A stretch of 64,000 bases of DNA from Streptomyces sp. Je 1-332 (lineage in GTDB: Bacteria; Actinomycetota; Actinomycetes; Streptomycetales; Streptomycetaceae): assembly GCF_040730185.1 (NCBI RefSeq), contig NZ_CP160402.1, positions 744,001 to 808,000 of the forward strand, read 5' to 3'. Position numbers and translations under genes: made by a program. Of this stretch, positions 1 to 9,770 are shown one piece after another. Within the stretch, counting starts at the first letter, position 1, and every line of letters begins with the position of its first letter. The notes under the pieces are model-generated. The model saw nothing but the letters and a program-made list of their open reading frames with translations, did not search any database and had not been told where the DNA came from.

Positions 1-1118
<1,118 letters not shown>

Positions 1119-1122
<4 letters not shown>

Positions 1123-2210
1123 GACGGCTCTCCTTCGAGGACGGCGACCAGGTTCTGCTGCAGACAGGGGCCGGATGTGGCGTGCGCGATGGCACGGTCC
1201 GACTCGCCCCGGTGGATGCGGGCGGCGGCCTCGCCGAGCCGGATCAGACCGGCGGCCATCATGGGGTTCGCGGCGAGCGCGCCTCCGGACGGGTTCACCG
1301 CCACGTCGTCGCCCAGCTTCAGCGCCTTGCGCAGGACGACCTCCTGGGAGGTGAACGGCGCGTGCAACTCGGCGGTGTCCACGGGCCGTTCGAAGGCGCC
1401 GGCCCGCTCGGCGGCCAGCCGGCTCGACGGCGAGTCGGTGAGGTCGCGTACGCCGAGGCTGTGCGCTTCGATGCGGTGGTCGATGCCACGGATCCACGCG
1501 GGCCGCTCGCAGAGCTCCCGCGCCCGGTCCCCGGCCGCGAGGATCACGGCGGCGGCCCCGTCCCCGATGGGCGGACAGTCGCCGGTGCGCAGAGGACGTA
1601 CAAGGTAGTCGCCCTGCGGCACCGAACCGCTCAGTTGCGCATGGGAGTTGGCGGCCGCGCTCTCCCGGCTGCGTGCGGCGACCCCGGCGAGGGCGGGCTC
1701 GTCGGTGTCCCCCGCGTCGATCAGGGCCTGCGCCTGGAGGGCGGCGAGTGCGACCGAGTCCGGCCACAGGGGCGCCACGTAGTAGGGGTCGAGCTGCCGG
1801 GTCAGCACGTCACGCACCGATCCGGGAGACGACTTGCCGTACGAGTAGACGAGTGCGGTGTCGGCCTCGCCGGTGAGCAGCTTGGTCCATGCCTCGTACA
1901 GCGCCCAGGCCCCGTCCATCTCGACGTGCGACTCGGAGATCGGCGGCCAGGCACCGACCCCGTCGAGCGCCATCGTGAAGGAGAAGGCGCGCCCGGCGAG
2001 ATAGTCCGACGATCCCGAGCAGGTGAAGCCGATGTCGCTCGTCTTCAGGCCGGTGGCGGCGAGGACCTCGTGCAGCACCGGCATGAGCATCTCCACCTCG
2101 GAGAGCTCGTCGGTGGAGCGCAGATGGTCGGTCTGCCCGAAGGCCACGATGGCGATGTCCCGGACGGGCCGCATCACCGACGACTTCGCGGACGGCTTGG
2201 CGGACGGCAT
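1119..2210 (-). CDS. Thiolase-fold lipid-transfer protein (Ltp4-like)
   Basis: This 363-residue protein has a thiolase fold. The N-terminal strand reads DIAIVAFGQTDH after a short S/K-rich leader, and the C-terminal signatures are HAPFTSQE and NPSGGALAANP. The segment aligned with the thiolase nucleophile reads SHVEMDGAWALYEA, again without Cys. A C-terminal Cys is present in ATSGPCLQQN. Two cysteine-deficient thiolase homologues encoded side by side suggest a heteromeric enzyme with the adjacent DUF35 protein. The ATG at 2210 directly abuts the stop of the DUF35 gene, and the 3' end overlaps the next gene by 4 bp, so the three genes form a tightly coupled operon. Inference: they act on a CoA-thioester of a steroid-like or branched acyl chain. 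Confidence 0.85.
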
Positions 2211-3170
2211 CTACACCAGCTCCTTGTACGTGTCGTAGTCGGCGTCCGGCTCGCCCGTGGGCCGGTAGTGATCGGGGAAGCGGGCACCCTCGGTCCACAC
2301 CGGTTCGACGCGGAGCCCCATCCGCACCTGGTCGTAAGGGATGCCCGCGATGCGGGCGTGCAGGGCGAGGTCGGCGCCGTCGAGGGCGATGTGGGCGTAG
2401 ACGTAGGGCACTTCGATGTCGAGGTTCTTCGCCTTGATGTTGACGATGCAGTACGTGGTGACGGTGCCGCGAGGCCCGACCTCGACCCGCTCGGTGGTGG
2501 CGACGCCGCAGGTGGGGCAGGCACCGCGGGGCGGCACGTAGACCTTGTGGCAGGAGGGGCAGCGCTCTCCGACGGTCTTCCGCTCGGAGAGCGCCTTGAT
2601 GTAGGCGGTCTGCGCGCGTCCGGGCGCGTAGGTGTAGTCGAGGCGCGCGGCGGCGATGATGCCGGTGACGGGGTCACTGAACTCGCCGGTGTGCGGGCCG
2701 GATTCACCACTGCCCGCGCCCTCGTCGGCCTCGAAGCAGGCGATGTCGGTGATGGCGCCGACGCGCTCGGCGGCCCAGCGGATCCGGACGCGCATGCCGG
2801 TGCTCACGGCGTCGGGGCCCGGCACGTCCAGAGCGTGCAGCAGTGCGGTGTCGGCGCCGTCGAGCTGCACCAGGACCCAGGCGAAGGGCCTGTCAAGGGG
2901 CTGCCCCCTGCGGGGTTCGTGGTTCCAGGCCCAGGTGGTGACGGTGCCGGTGGTGCCGATCTCGACCAGGTCGCGTATCTCGTCGGCGGTGACGGGGTCG
3001 TACTCGACGGGCGGGACGAGCGTGCGCCCGTCGGTGGCCTTCACGCCGAGCACGGTGCGCTCACGCAGCCCGGTGAGAAAGGCACTCTGCACGGGCCCGA
3101 GGGACCGGGTGAAGGGAAACTCGACGACGAGAGGCGCACGCAGCACTTCGGGGGAGGGAGCGGATGCCAT
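2211..3170 (-). CDS. Tandem DUF35 OB-fold protein with zinc ribbon
   Basis: The ATG at 3170 gives 319 residues (MASAPSPEVL...). The C-terminal half is a complete DUF35 unit. It has a rubredoxin-like zinc ribbon with CPSC (near residue 200) and CPTC 14 residues later, followed by an OB fold (GTVTTYCIVNI). The N-terminal half (residues 20-150) looks like a second OB fold without the ribbon cysteines. DUF35 proteins bind thiolase-fold partners (ChsH2-Ltp2, HMG-CoA synthase-thiolase of archaea) and shuttle acyl-CoA. Here the partner genes follow immediately, with 0-bp spacing to the first Ltp. A longer reading frame upstream to 3437 runs through an interspersed repeat and is not protein-like, which supports the 3170 start. 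Confidence 0.85.
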   Translation of the reverse strand: MASAPSPEVLRAPLVVEFPFTRSLGPVQSAFLTGLRERTVLGVKATDGRTLVPPVEYDPVTADEIRDLVEIGTTGTVTTWAWNHEPRRGQPLDRPFAWVLVQLDGADTALLHALDVPGPDAVSTGMRVRIRWAAERVGAITDIACFEADEGAGSGESGPHTGEFSDPVTGIIAAARLDYTYAPGRAQTAYIKALSERKTVGERCPSCHKVYVPPRGACPTCGVATTERVEVGPRGTVTTYCIVNIKAKNLDIEVPYVYAHIALDGADLALHARIAGIPYDQVRMGLRVEPVWTEGARFPDHYRPTGEPDADYDTYKELV

Positions 3171-3189
3171 CAGCAGAACTCCGTTTCTC

Positions 3190-3245
3190 GGGGGCGCCCG
3201 AAGGGGCGCGGGGAACTGCGCGACCAGCCACAGCGGGCCCGCAGG
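3190..3245. repeat. Streptomyces interspersed repeat (GGGGCGCGGGGAACTGCGCGACCAGCCA type)
   Basis: A GC-rich element follows the pattern (a/c)aaggggcgcggggaac-tgcgcgaccagcca. The same motif occurs three times at 18529-18771. It sits between the enoyl-CoA hydratase and DUF35 genes, where it could form a hairpin (GGGGCGCCC...GGGGCGCG). From general knowledge this is a widespread intergenic repeat of Streptomyces genomes. Its function is unknown. Confidence 0.7.
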
Positions 3246-3256
3246 CGAAACGAGAC

Positions 3257-4057
3257 CTACGCGCGCCGAAACACCGGGGGCCGCTTCTCCGCAAAGGCTC
3301 TGGAGCCCTCCTTCGCATCGGCGGTGTCGAAGATCGGCCACCCCCGCTTCAACTCCGCCGCCAGGCCGTCCGCCTCGGACATCTCGGCGGCCTCGTACAC
3401 GGACGCCTTGACCGCCTCGACGGCGAGCGGCCCGCACGCGTTGATCTGCTCGGCGATGGCGAGGGCCTTGTCCAGGGCGGTGCCGTCCGGGACGACGTGG
3501 CCGACGAGGCCGATCGACGCGGCCTCGGCGGCCGAATAGGGCCGCCCGGTCAGCAGCATCTCCAGGGCGTGCGTATGGGGAATCTGGCGTGGGAGGCGGA
3601 CGGTCGAGCCGCCGATGGGGAACAGGCCTCGCTTGACCTCGAAGAGCCCGAACGTCGCGGACTCGCCCGCGACGCGGATGTCGGTGCCCTGGAGGATCTC
3701 CGTGCCGCCCGCGACGCAGTGCCCCTCGACCGCGGCGATGACCGGTTTGCGGGGGCGGTGGTGGCGCAGCATCGCCTTCCAGTGCAGATCGGGGTCGGCC
3801 TTCATGCGGTCCCGGTACTGGTCACCGTCCATCCCCTTGCCCGCGAGGGCCTTGAGGTCCATGCCCGCGCAGAAGGCGCCGCCCGCTCCGGTGAGGACGA
3901 CGGAGCGGATGGCGTCGTCCTCGTCGGCGGCGACCCAGCCGTCGTAGAGGCCCACCAGCATCGGCAGCGAGAGCGCGTTCTTCGCCTCGGGCCGGTCGAG
4001 CGTGAGTATCAGTGTGGCGCCTTCGCGCCGCACAGCCAGATGTTCGGTCCCACCCAT
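3257..4057 (-). CDS. Enoyl-CoA hydratase/isomerase (crotonase family)
   Basis: A 266-residue crotonase. The first oxyanion-hole segment is GAFCAGMDLKAL (near residue 60). The second is GHCVAGGTEILQGTDIRV, with a catalytic-type Glu after GG. It likely hydrates or isomerises an enoyl-CoA in a beta-oxidation cycle shared with the downstream Ltp/DUF35 genes. The ATG at 4057 is preceded by GAGGGAG at good spacing. The gene is first in a minus-strand run (ECH, DUF35, Ltp, Ltp) with an 86-bp gap holding a repeat. Its promoter region is shared with the divergent acyl-CoA synthetase and contains a KstR-like box and a second inverted repeat. The substrate cannot be inferred from sequence alone. Confidence 0.88.
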   Translation of the reverse strand: MGGTEHLAVRREGATLILTLDRPEAKNALSLPMLVGLYDGWVAADEDDAIRSVVLTGAGGAFCAGMDLKALAGKGMDGDQYRDRMKADPDLHWKAMLRHHRPRKPVIAAVEGHCVAGGTEILQGTDIRVAGESATFGLFEVKRGLFPIGGSTVRLPRQIPHTHALEMLLTGRPYSAAEAASIGLVGHVVPDGTALDKALAIAEQINACGPLAVEAVKASVYEAAEMSEADGLAAELKRGWPIFDTADAKEGSRAFAEKRPPVFRRA

Positions 4058-4089
4058 AGCCGTGCTCCCTCTGCTGTCGGCTTCGGACC

Positions 4090-4103
4090 TGGAACAGGTT
4101 GCA
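4090..4103. promoter_or_regulatory. KstR-like operator box
   Basis: TGGAACAGGTTGCA matches TNNAACNNGTTNNA, the 14-bp palindromic consensus described for the TetR regulator KstR of mycobacterial cholesterol catabolism. It lies between the divergent enoyl-CoA hydratase and acyl-CoA synthetase genes. A second match (TAGAACGCGTTGCA) lies upstream of the acyl-CoA dehydrogenase at 28287. Match to the consensus is seen directly; binding is inferred. Confidence 0.5.
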
Positions 4104-4130
4104 GTAGGCGGGGAGCCAGTTCAATAGTTT

Positions 4131-4147
4131 TCTGACAGGCAGTCAGA
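4131..4147. promoter_or_regulatory. Inverted repeat TCTGAC-N5-GTCAGA, candidate operator
   Basis: This is a perfect 6-bp inverted repeat with a 5-nt spacer. It lies in the divergent intergenic region, 94 bp before the acyl-CoA synthetase start. The same architecture (TCTGAT-N5-GTCAGA) occurs at 14976-14992 upstream of the nitronate-monooxygenase-like gene. A dimeric TetR-type regulator shared by both promoters is inferred. Confidence 0.5.
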
Positions 4148-4240
4148 TTTCTTGAACGGGGACCCTTCACACTTGTGGGCGCCTCTGCTCTGATGACCGC
4201 CAGAGGACAAGAAGAGATGACGCCGGGGTCAGGAGGAGCG

Positions 4241-5854
4241 GTGGAGTACAACCTTGCCGACCTGTTCGAGTCGGTCGTCGACGTGGTCCCCGACCGCGAG
4301 GCGCTCGTGTACATCGATCACCCCGGCAGCGGGGCGGAACGCAGGCTGACGTACGCCGAGCTCGACCGGGCCGCCAACCGCATCGCGCACCACCTGATCG
4401 ACAGCGGCCTGCGGCCCGGCGAACATCTGGGGCTCCACCTCTACAACGGCGTCGAGTATCTCCAGACCGTCCTCGCCTGCCTCAAGGCGCGTCTGGTTCC
4501 CGTCAACGTCAACTACCGTTACGTAGAGGAGGAGTTGGTCTACCTCTACCGCGACGCCGACCTCGCCGCGCTCGTCTTCGACGCGGAGTTCACCGAGCGG
4601 GTCGCGGCCGCGCTGCCGCGCACGGAGAAGCTGCGGCATCTGGTGCGCGTGGGGACGCCGCCCGCCGACGCCCCCGTGCTCGACGTGGTGGGTTTCGTCG
4701 AGGCGGAGGCGGCGGGTTCGCCGGAGCGCGGCTTCGGTCCGCGCTCGGCGGACGACCTGTTCATCATCTACACCGGCGGCACCACCGGTATGCCCAAGGG
4801 CGTCATGTGGCGCCAGGAGGACCTGTTCTTCGCCGGGCTCTTCGGTGGCGAGCCCGCGGGGGAGCCGGTGAAGCGGCCCGATGAGCTGGCGGAGCGCGTC
4901 GCCGCCGGCGGTCCCGGCATCACGTTCTTCCCCGCTCCCCCGCTGATGCACGGCACCTCGACCCTGACGTCGTTCATCGCCTTCAACTACGGACAGCGGG
5001 TGGCCATTCACCGCAAGTACGTGCCCGAAGAGGTGCTGCGCACGATAGAGCGGGAGAAGGTCTCCAGTGTGTCGCTGGTGGGCGACGCGATGCTCCGGCC
5101 GCTCATCGACGCCTTGCACGGTCCGCTCAAGGGAACGGACCTGTCGTCCCTCTTCAGCGTCTCGTCATCCGGGGCGATCATGTCGGAGACGGTCCGCGCC
5201 CAGTTCCAGGAACTGGCCCCGAACGTCCTGCTCCTGAACAACTTCGGCTCATCGGAGTCCGGTTCCAACGGCAAGGCGACGGACGACTCGGGCCCGGAGA
5301 AGGGCTTCCGCCTGGAGGTCAACGAACGTACGCAGGTGGTGGACCTGGTCACCCACGACCCGGTACCGGTGGGCGTCGTGGGCCGCCTGGCCCAGCGCGG
5401 CCATGTGCCGCTCGGCTACTACAACGACCCGGCCAAGACCGCCGAGACGTTCTTCCAGAAGGGCGAGGAGCGCTGGGTGCTGCTCGGCGACATGGCCACG
5501 GTCGACGAGGAGGGCATCGTCACCGTCCTCGGCCGCGGCTCGCAGTGCATCAACACCGGTGGCGAGAAGGTGTATCCGGAGGAGGTCGAGCAGGCCCTCA
5601 AGTCCCATCCGGACGTGTACGACGCCCTGGTCGCCGGAGTCCCCGACGAACGCTGGGGCAACCGCGTGGCCGCGGTGGTCCAACTCCGCCCCGGCGCACC
5701 CGCGTTGGACCTGGCGTCGATCCAGACCCACTGCCGCACCCACCTGGCCGGTTACAAGATCCCGCGAGCCGTGGTCTTCACCCCCGAAATCCAACGCTCC
5801 CCGAGCGGCAAGGCGGACTACAGGTGGGCGAAGACGGTGGCTGCGGGGGGCTGA
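4241..5854 (+). CDS. Acyl-CoA synthetase, AMP-forming (FadD family)
   Basis: The GTG at 4241 gives 537 residues (VEYNLADLFESVV...). It follows AGGAGG at 4231-4236. An in-frame ATG at 4217 is the alternative. The ANL-superfamily P-loop YTGGTTGMPKGV is followed by MWRQEDLF, a feature of FadD17/FadD19-type acyl-CoA synthetases. Further motifs are LLNNFGSSESGSNG (A5), the GDMA hinge region and the C-terminal catalytic lysine motif PSGKADYRW. It activates a carboxylic acid to the acyl-CoA via an acyl-adenylate. Divergent arrangement with the hydratase/Ltp operon and the shared operator region suggest the same pathway, plausibly steroid side-chain or related alicyclic acids. Confidence 0.9.
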   Translation: MEYNLADLFESVVDVVPDREALVYIDHPGSGAERRLTYAELDRAANRIAHHLIDSGLRPGEHLGLHLYNGVEYLQTVLACLKARLVPVNVNYRYVEEELVYLYRDADLAALVFDAEFTERVAAALPRTEKLRHLVRVGTPPADAPVLDVVGFVEAEAAGSPERGFGPRSADDLFIIYTGGTTGMPKGVMWRQEDLFFAGLFGGEPAGEPVKRPDELAERVAAGGPGITFFPAPPLMHGTSTLTSFIAFNYGQRVAIHRKYVPEEVLRTIEREKVSSVSLVGDAMLRPLIDALHGPLKGTDLSSLFSVSSSGAIMSETVRAQFQELAPNVLLLNNFGSSESGSNGKATDDSGPEKGFRLEVNERTQVVDLVTHDPVPVGVVGRLAQRGHVPLGYYNDPAKTAETFFQKGEERWVLLGDMATVDEEGIVTVLGRGSQCINTGGEKVYPEEVEQALKSHPDVYDALVAGVPDERWGNRVAAVVQLRPGAPALDLASIQTHCRTHLAGYKIPRAVVFTPEIQRSPSGKADYRWAKTVAAGG

Positions 5855-6007
5855 GGCGGGCGGTGGTGGGCGGCCGGGTGACAGCAACCAGCCGCCTGAC
5901 AGCGGCCAGGGCACGCGCGCTCCGCTGCCCACTCACCCCTTGTCACCGCGGGGCAATCGGGTGGGTGGGCGGGAAAATCCGGCGCGAAGCGGCGGGCCAC
6001 AAGGGCA

Positions 6008-6658
6008 TCAGCCCGAGCAGACGGAGGGAAGCGCTCGCCCCAGAGCCACGACGTGCAGCGCGTCGAGCTGCCGCTCGCCCCGTACCCGTACGCCCGCCAC
6101 CGCCACAAACCCCCGGCAGGACGGCGCCGTTCGGGCAGAGTAAGACGAGGCGATCCCCCGCACCAACTCCCCGTTCACCCGGTTGATCTCCTTGCGCACC
6201 TCCGCGAGATCAGGCCGCTCCTCCGGCGTCGGCGCCTGCGAAGGATCCGCGTCCCACCGCCGATGGAACTCCCGCTGCACCACCTTGTTGGCCTCGATCT
6301 GATCCCGGAAGACCCGTACGGTCGCCTCGGGATCGGCGCCAAGGTCCCGCGCCTGCCGCGCGACGTCGTCGAGCACCTGCTTCTCGCGCGCCGGGTCGTC
6401 GATGGGGCTGCCCGTGCCGTACTTCGCGGCGGCCACGAGATCGGCGGTGGCCAGGCGCTGGGCGGCGAGATCGACAAGCGAGTGGAGCCGGGCGTACGAA
6501 GACACGACAGACGACTGCGTCGGGGAAGCGGCGACCGCCACCCCACCCCCGCCACCGGCGAGCAGAGCCGTCGTAACAACCCCGGCAGCAAGCAGACGCC
6601 TCACGGACGAGGCAGGACGCACGGCGATTCCCCTGAAGGTCGGCATGGGGGCGATCAT
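6008..6658 (-). CDS. Secreted chorismate mutase, AroQ gamma class
   Basis: This is an all-helical AroQ-gamma-type mutase of about 216 residues. The N-terminus is a signal peptide (RRLLAAGVVTTALLAGG, then AVAASP), so it is exported. Candidate active-site residues in order are Arg68 (AAQR), Lys79 (AAAK), Arg91 (DPAREK) and the Gln120/Glu122 helix (RDQIEANK). These fit the pattern of M. tuberculosis secreted chorismate mutase. A C-terminal half with two Cys (PSCRGF, PSVCSG) fits the disulfide of that class. It converts chorismate to prephenate outside the cytoplasm; the role of exported mutases is unclear. The start could be ATG 6658 or 6646; neither has a strong ribosome binding site. It is flanked by two unrelated ligase genes. 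Confidence 0.85.
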   Translation of the reverse strand: MIAPMPTFRGIAVRPASSVRRLLAAGVVTTALLAGGGGGVAVAASPTQSSVVSSYARLHSLVDLAAQRLATADLVAAAKYGTGSPIDDPAREKQVLDDVARQARDLGADPEATVRVFRDQIEANKVVQREFHRRWDADPSQAPTPEERPDLAEVRKEINRVNGELVRGIASSYSARTAPSCRGFVAVAGVRVRGERQLDALHVVALGRALPSVCSG

Positions 6659-6779
6659 CACATCCCACGCCGCACCCGGACAATGCCGCGAGGCCATCGC
6701 GCCCCAGCTCAAGGCCGCCCTGCGCGATCTCTTGACGGCCGCCTCCGGGGCTGGATTACTGACCTTGACGGAAGATCGA

Positions 6780-6797
6780 CGACCGAATGATCGGTCG
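6780..6797. promoter_or_regulatory. 7-bp inverted repeat upstream of phenylacetate-CoA ligase (PaaR-like box)
   Basis: CGACCGA-atga-TCGGTCG is a perfect 7-bp inverted repeat 26 bp before the paaK start. Its core ACCG-N6-CGGT fits the half-site spacing I recall for the TetR-type PaaR box of Corynebacterium glutamicum. A TTGACG hexamer at 6765-6770 may be the -35 element, so a bound repressor would block the promoter. Confidence 0.5.
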
Positions 6798-6822
6798 CCC
6801 GTTTGGGACGGAGAAACGCCAT

Positions 6823-8109
<1,287 letters not shown>

Positions 8110-8112
8110 GTC

Positions 8113-9612
8113 CTACGACGCGCTGAAGCGGTCCCGCAGCTCCCGCTTGAGGATCTTCCCGCTCGCGTTGCGCGGCAGCTCGTCCACGAAGAGGACCCTC
8201 TTGGGTGCCTTGAAGTGGGCGAGCTTCTCGCGCGCGTGGTCGATGAGTTCGGCCTCGGTGACCTCTCCGTTGCGTACGACGACGGCGGTGACCGCCTCGA
8301 TCCAGCGCTCGTCCGGCAGTCCGATCACCGCCGTCTCCGCGACCCGCTCGTGGGTGTAGAGCGCGTCCTCGACCTGGCGCGAGGCGACAAGGACACCGCC
8401 GGAGTTGATGACGTCCTTCACGCGGTCGACGACGGTGAAGTAGCCGTCGGCGTCCCGCACGGCGAGGTCCCCGGAGTGGAACCACCCGTCACGGAACGCC
8501 TCTTTGCTCTCCTCGGGCTTGTCCCAGTAGCCCTCGCACAACTGCGGTGAGCGGTAGACGACTTCGCCCCGGGTGCCGTCGGGCACCTCCACCCCGCGCT
8601 CGTCCACGACCCGCGCCTCGACGAAGAGGACGGGCCGCCCGCAGGAGTCCATCCGCCCCTCGTGCTCGTCGGGCCCCAGAACCGTGGCGAGCGGGCCGAT
8701 CTCGCTCTGCCCGAAGCAGTTGTAGAAGCCGAGCGACGGCAACCGTGCACGCAGCCGCTCCAGGACGGGGACGGGCATGATCGACGCCCCGTAGTACGCC
8801 TTGCGCAGGGCGCCGAGGTCGCGGGTGGCGAAGCCGGGGTGGTTCGAGAGGCCGATCCACACGGTGGGCGGCGCGAAGAGGCTGTCGGCGCAGCCGGCCT
8901 CGACGAGCTCGAAGATCCGCTCGGCGTCGGGCGCGTCGATGATGGTGTTCTCGGCACCCACCGCGAGGTACGGCAGAAGGAAGACGTGCATCTGCGCCGA
9001 GTGGTAGAGCGGCAGCGAGTGGACGGGTTTGTCCGTCTCCTTGAGGTCGAGGGCGGTGATGGCACTGACGTACTCGTGCACGAGGGCGCGGTGCGTCATC
9101 ATCGCGCCCTTGGGGAGGGCGGTGGTGCCGGAGGTGTAGAGCAGCTGGGCGAGGTCCTCCGCGCCGGGCTCTTCCCCCTCGTACGCCGGTGCGGCCGTGA
9201 GCCGCGCGAGCAGTGAGTCGTCCGCGTCACGCAGGGCGAGCACGCGGACGTCGCCGGGCAGGCGCGGGGCGAGATCCGGGTCGGCGAGGACCAGGGAGCA
9301 GCCCGACTGGCCCACGATGTACGCCAGGTCGTCACCGACGAGGTTCTGGTTGACCGGCACATGGACCAGGCCCGCCCGGGAGCAGGCCAAGAACCCGGTG
9401 AGGTAGGCGTCGGAGTTGTGGGCGTAGGCACCGACGCGGTCACCGTGGCCAAGGCCCGCCGCACGCAGCACCTGAGCGGCACGCGACACGGCCGTGTCCA
9501 GCTCCGCGTACGTCCAGACCCGCTCCCCGTAGCGCAGAGCCACTCGCCCCGGCACGCGCCGCGCACTCCGTCGAAGGACCCCGTCGACCGTGTTGCTGCG
9601 TACACCCGTCAT
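8113..9612 (-). CDS. Fatty-acyl/aryl-CoA synthetase, AMP-forming
   Basis: This 499-residue ANL enzyme starts at ATG 9612 (AGGA 7 nt upstream); a frame extending to 9648 is less likely. Motifs: YTSGTTALPKGAMMTHRA (P-loop), YNCFGQSEIGPLAT (A5), FHSGDLAVRDADGYF (A7) and RVKDVINSGGVLV (A8 hinge). The C-terminal catalytic lysine is in PRNASGKILKREL. It activates an unknown acid to its CoA ester. It is convergent with paaK and divergent from the secreted acylase gene. An overlapping pair of inverted repeats at 9692-9712 lies between the two divergent starts. It could process acids released by the acylase, but that is speculation. Confidence 0.9.
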   Translation of the reverse strand: MTGVRSNTVDGVLRRSARRVPGRVALRYGERVWTYAELDTAVSRAAQVLRAAGLGHGDRVGAYAHNSDAYLTGFLACSRAGLVHVPVNQNLVGDDLAYIVGQSGCSLVLADPDLAPRLPGDVRVLALRDADDSLLARLTAAPAYEGEEPGAEDLAQLLYTSGTTALPKGAMMTHRALVHEYVSAITALDLKETDKPVHSLPLYHSAQMHVFLLPYLAVGAENTIIDAPDAERIFELVEAGCADSLFAPPTVWIGLSNHPGFATRDLGALRKAYYGASIMPVPVLERLRARLPSLGFYNCFGQSEIGPLATVLGPDEHEGRMDSCGRPVLFVEARVVDERGVEVPDGTRGEVVYRSPQLCEGYWDKPEESKEAFRDGWFHSGDLAVRDADGYFTVVDRVKDVINSGGVLVASRQVEDALYTHERVAETAVIGLPDERWIEAVTAVVVRNGEVTEAELIDHAREKLAHFKAPKRVLFVDELPRNASGKILKRELRDRFSAS

Positions 9613-9691
9613 GGCGTGATCCTGTGCCGCGCGCGTCGCGGCGGTCAAGGCTCCGGACGGGGCGCGAAACCTGGCCGGTCCGGTACTCGAT

Positions 9692-9712
9692 CAACTGACA
9701 TACCAGTTGGTA
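9692..9712. promoter_or_regulatory. Overlapping inverted repeats between divergent ligase and acylase genes
   Basis: CAACTG-N6-CAGTTG (9692-9709) overlaps TACCA-GT-TGGTA (9701-9712). The segment is noticeably AT-richer than its surroundings, as expected for a TetR-type operator. It lies 80 bp before the ligase start and 59 bp before the acylase start, so it could control both. The regulator is not evident in the window. Confidence 0.45.
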
Positions 9713-9770
9713 CGCTCAACCACCCTTGCTCTGAGATCAATTGCACCAGTTGCATCAGTTGGGAGGCAGT

